Shown: piece by piece, positions 13,355-14,336 of the stretch | Position numbering within the stretch: the first letter of the stretch is position 1 | How the letters are laid out: every line of letters begins with the position of its first letter | Origin: CG2-30-40-21 sp043806395 | Lineage (GTDB): Bacteria; UBA9089; CG2-30-40-21 | NCBI GenBank assembly: GCA_043806395.1 | Contig: JAZDHC010000169.1 | Span: 1-14,336 of the forward strand | Direction: 5' to 3' | DNA length: 14,336 nt | The notes under the pieces: generated by a model | What the model saw: only the letters and a program-made list of their open reading frames with translations | Databases searched by the model: none | What the model was told of the DNA's origin: nothing | Made by a program: the position numbers and the translations under genes

Positions 13355-14113
13355 CTACATCACCATTCCGCCATCTACCACAATTACCTGTCCGGTAATA
13401 TAAGACGCTGCATCACTCACAAGAAATGCCACAGTATTTGCCACATCCTGAGGCGTGCCAAGCCTGCCAAGCGGAATATTGCCCAGCAGCTTTTCCCGTA
13501 TCTCTACTGCAAGCACCTTGGTCATATCTGTTTCAATAAAGCCCGGGGCAATTGCATTTACAGTTATTCCTCTTGAGGCAATTTCTCTGGCTACGGATTT
13601 TGTCAGACCAATTATTCCTGCCTTTGAAGCCGCATAATTTGCCTGTCCGACATTACCAACCAACCCAATGATAGAGGCAATGTTAACGATTCGTCCAGAC
13701 CGTTGTTTTAACATCACCTTAACAACCTCTCTGGTACAATTAAATGTGCCAGTAAGATTAATATCTATGACCCTCTGCCAATCCTCATCCTTCATCCGCA
13801 TAAGCAAACCATCCTTAGTTATGCCGGCATTATTTACAAGTATATCAATTTTTCCTCTTTTGTCAAGTATCTTTTTTATCATTGCCTGTACAGATTCAAT
13901 CTTTGAGACATCAACCTCAATTGGCAGAGCATCTTTATGGAATATTTCCCCCAGTTTCTGAGCCGTTTCCTGTGCCTGTTCAAAATTCACATCAGCTACA
14001 ACAATCTCTGTCCCCTTTTCCCCCAAGGTTTCACAAATTGCTCGTCCAATCCCGCGAGCACTTCCGGTTATCAGGGCAACCCTGCCCTCTAATTCATTGT
14101 TTTCACAACACAT
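13355..14113 (-). CDS. fabG: 3-oxoacyl-ACP reductase
   Basis: FabG is the NADPH-dependent ketoreductase of type II fatty-acid synthesis. The 252-residue short-chain dehydrogenase has the cofactor loop TGSARGIG (16-23), NNAG (94-97), Asn119, and catalytic Ser147, Tyr160 and Lys164 (YAASK). The C-terminal GQVIVVDGGMVM is typical. The start is supported by GAGGAGG 6 nt upstream; the short N-terminal MCCENNELEG adds a few residues before the first strand, including two Cys and two Asn. It is the first gene of the cluster inside the window; fabD or fabH may lie beyond the right edge. The gaps on both sides carry related short repeats. Confidence 0.96.
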   Translation of the reverse strand: MCCENNELEGRVALITGSARGIGRAICETLGEKGTEIVVADVNFEQAQETAQKLGEIFHKDALPIEVDVSKIESVQAMIKKILDKRGKIDILVNNAGITKDGLLMRMKDEDWQRVIDINLTGTFNCTREVVKVMLKQRSGRIVNIASIIGLVGNVGQANYAASKAGIIGLTKSVAREIASRGITVNAIAPGFIETDMTKVLAVEIREKLLGNIPLGRLGTPQDVANTVAFLVSDAASYITGQVIVVDGGMVM

Positions 14114-14131
14114 AATTGCCTCCTCGTATAA

Positions 14132-14206
14132 TAGATGGATAGGCTGTAGGCATTTAGGCTGTAGGAAGAAATTCGATCAATTCGCAAGACCTAACAGCCT
14201 ACTGTC
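14132..14206. repeat. TAGGCTGTAGG repeats upstream of fabG
   Basis: ATAGGCTGTAGG and TTTAGGCTGTAGG stand in tandem (about 14139-14165). A partial inverted copy, CCTAACAGCCTACTGTCT, follows at 14190-14207. The family is shared with 13271-13350. No clear promoter could be separated from the repeats; a TATTAT lies just before the fabG ribosome-binding site, but without a good -35. Confidence 0.6.
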
Positions 14207-14260
14207 TCAACAACCTTAAACTGACGCAATGGTAGTAATTCTCATTTTGATATTTTTCCA

Positions 14261-14336
14261 CCGCAGAGACGCAGAGTCGCAGAGAAGAAACGCTGAATGA
14301 AGCATATAAATTCTCTGCGACTCTGCGTCTCTGCGG
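14261..14336. repeat. Perfect 26-bp inverted repeat at the right edge, MITE-like
   Basis: Arms 14261-14286 and 14311-14336 are exact reverse complements, with a 24-base centre. They are made of repeated CGCAGAGA/CGCAGAGT-type units. Layout and wording (CCACCGCAGAGACGCAGAG) resemble the inner arms of the element at 9068-9273 (CACCACAGAGACACGGAG). The element probably continues past the window edge, so its true ends and any target duplication cannot be seen. Confidence 0.75.

Overview
All recognised genes in this window lie on the minus strand, so transcription reads from high to low coordinates. The AT-leaning DNA encodes a signal-peptide outer-membrane beta-barrel protein and a WecA/TagO-type lipid-carrier transferase, which together indicate a diderm (Gram-negative-type) bacterium. 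The short intergenic palindromic repeats and several toxin-antitoxin (TA) modules set between housekeeping genes resemble genomes of uncultivated environmental lineages. I cannot name a phylum from the sequence alone.

Layout in the direction of transcription. (1) 14113-10728: a fatty-acid synthesis and RNA-processing cluster, fabG, acpP, fabF, a small antitoxin-like ORF, and rnc (RNase III). (2) 10728-8024: an acyl-CoA dehydrogenase and etfB, separated by a TA pair whose ParE-type toxin gene is interrupted by a 206-bp MITE-like element. (3) 7999-7425: a hicA-hicB TA pair where etfA would normally be expected. (4) 7394-3565: trpF, tyrA, hisI, hisG and a WecA-like gene, a tightly spaced amino-acid and envelope cluster whose trpF-tyrA and hisI-hisG gaps each carry a copy of the same short palindromic repeat. 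(5) 3440-2891: a brnT-brnA type TA pair. (6) 2828-1213: a porin-like gene with a near-consensus sigma70 promoter, a long palindrome-rich leader and its own terminator. (7) 1082-174: livH, a branched-chain amino-acid ABC permease; no partner transporter gene is visible.

The main signal is accessory DNA inside housekeeping operons. The clearest case is the MITE-like element at 9068-9273. It has 12-bp terminal inverted repeats and a 6-bp target duplication (CGTAAT), and it splits the toxin gene after codon 22. Removing the element plus one CGTAAT restores a complete 98-residue RelE/ParE-family frame, so the antitoxin is now an orphan. A related perfect inverted repeat lies at the right edge of the window. 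Two other short repeats supply the TAG stop codons of hisI and trpF. I see no CRISPR array, rRNA, tRNA, phage module or clearly new enzyme system.
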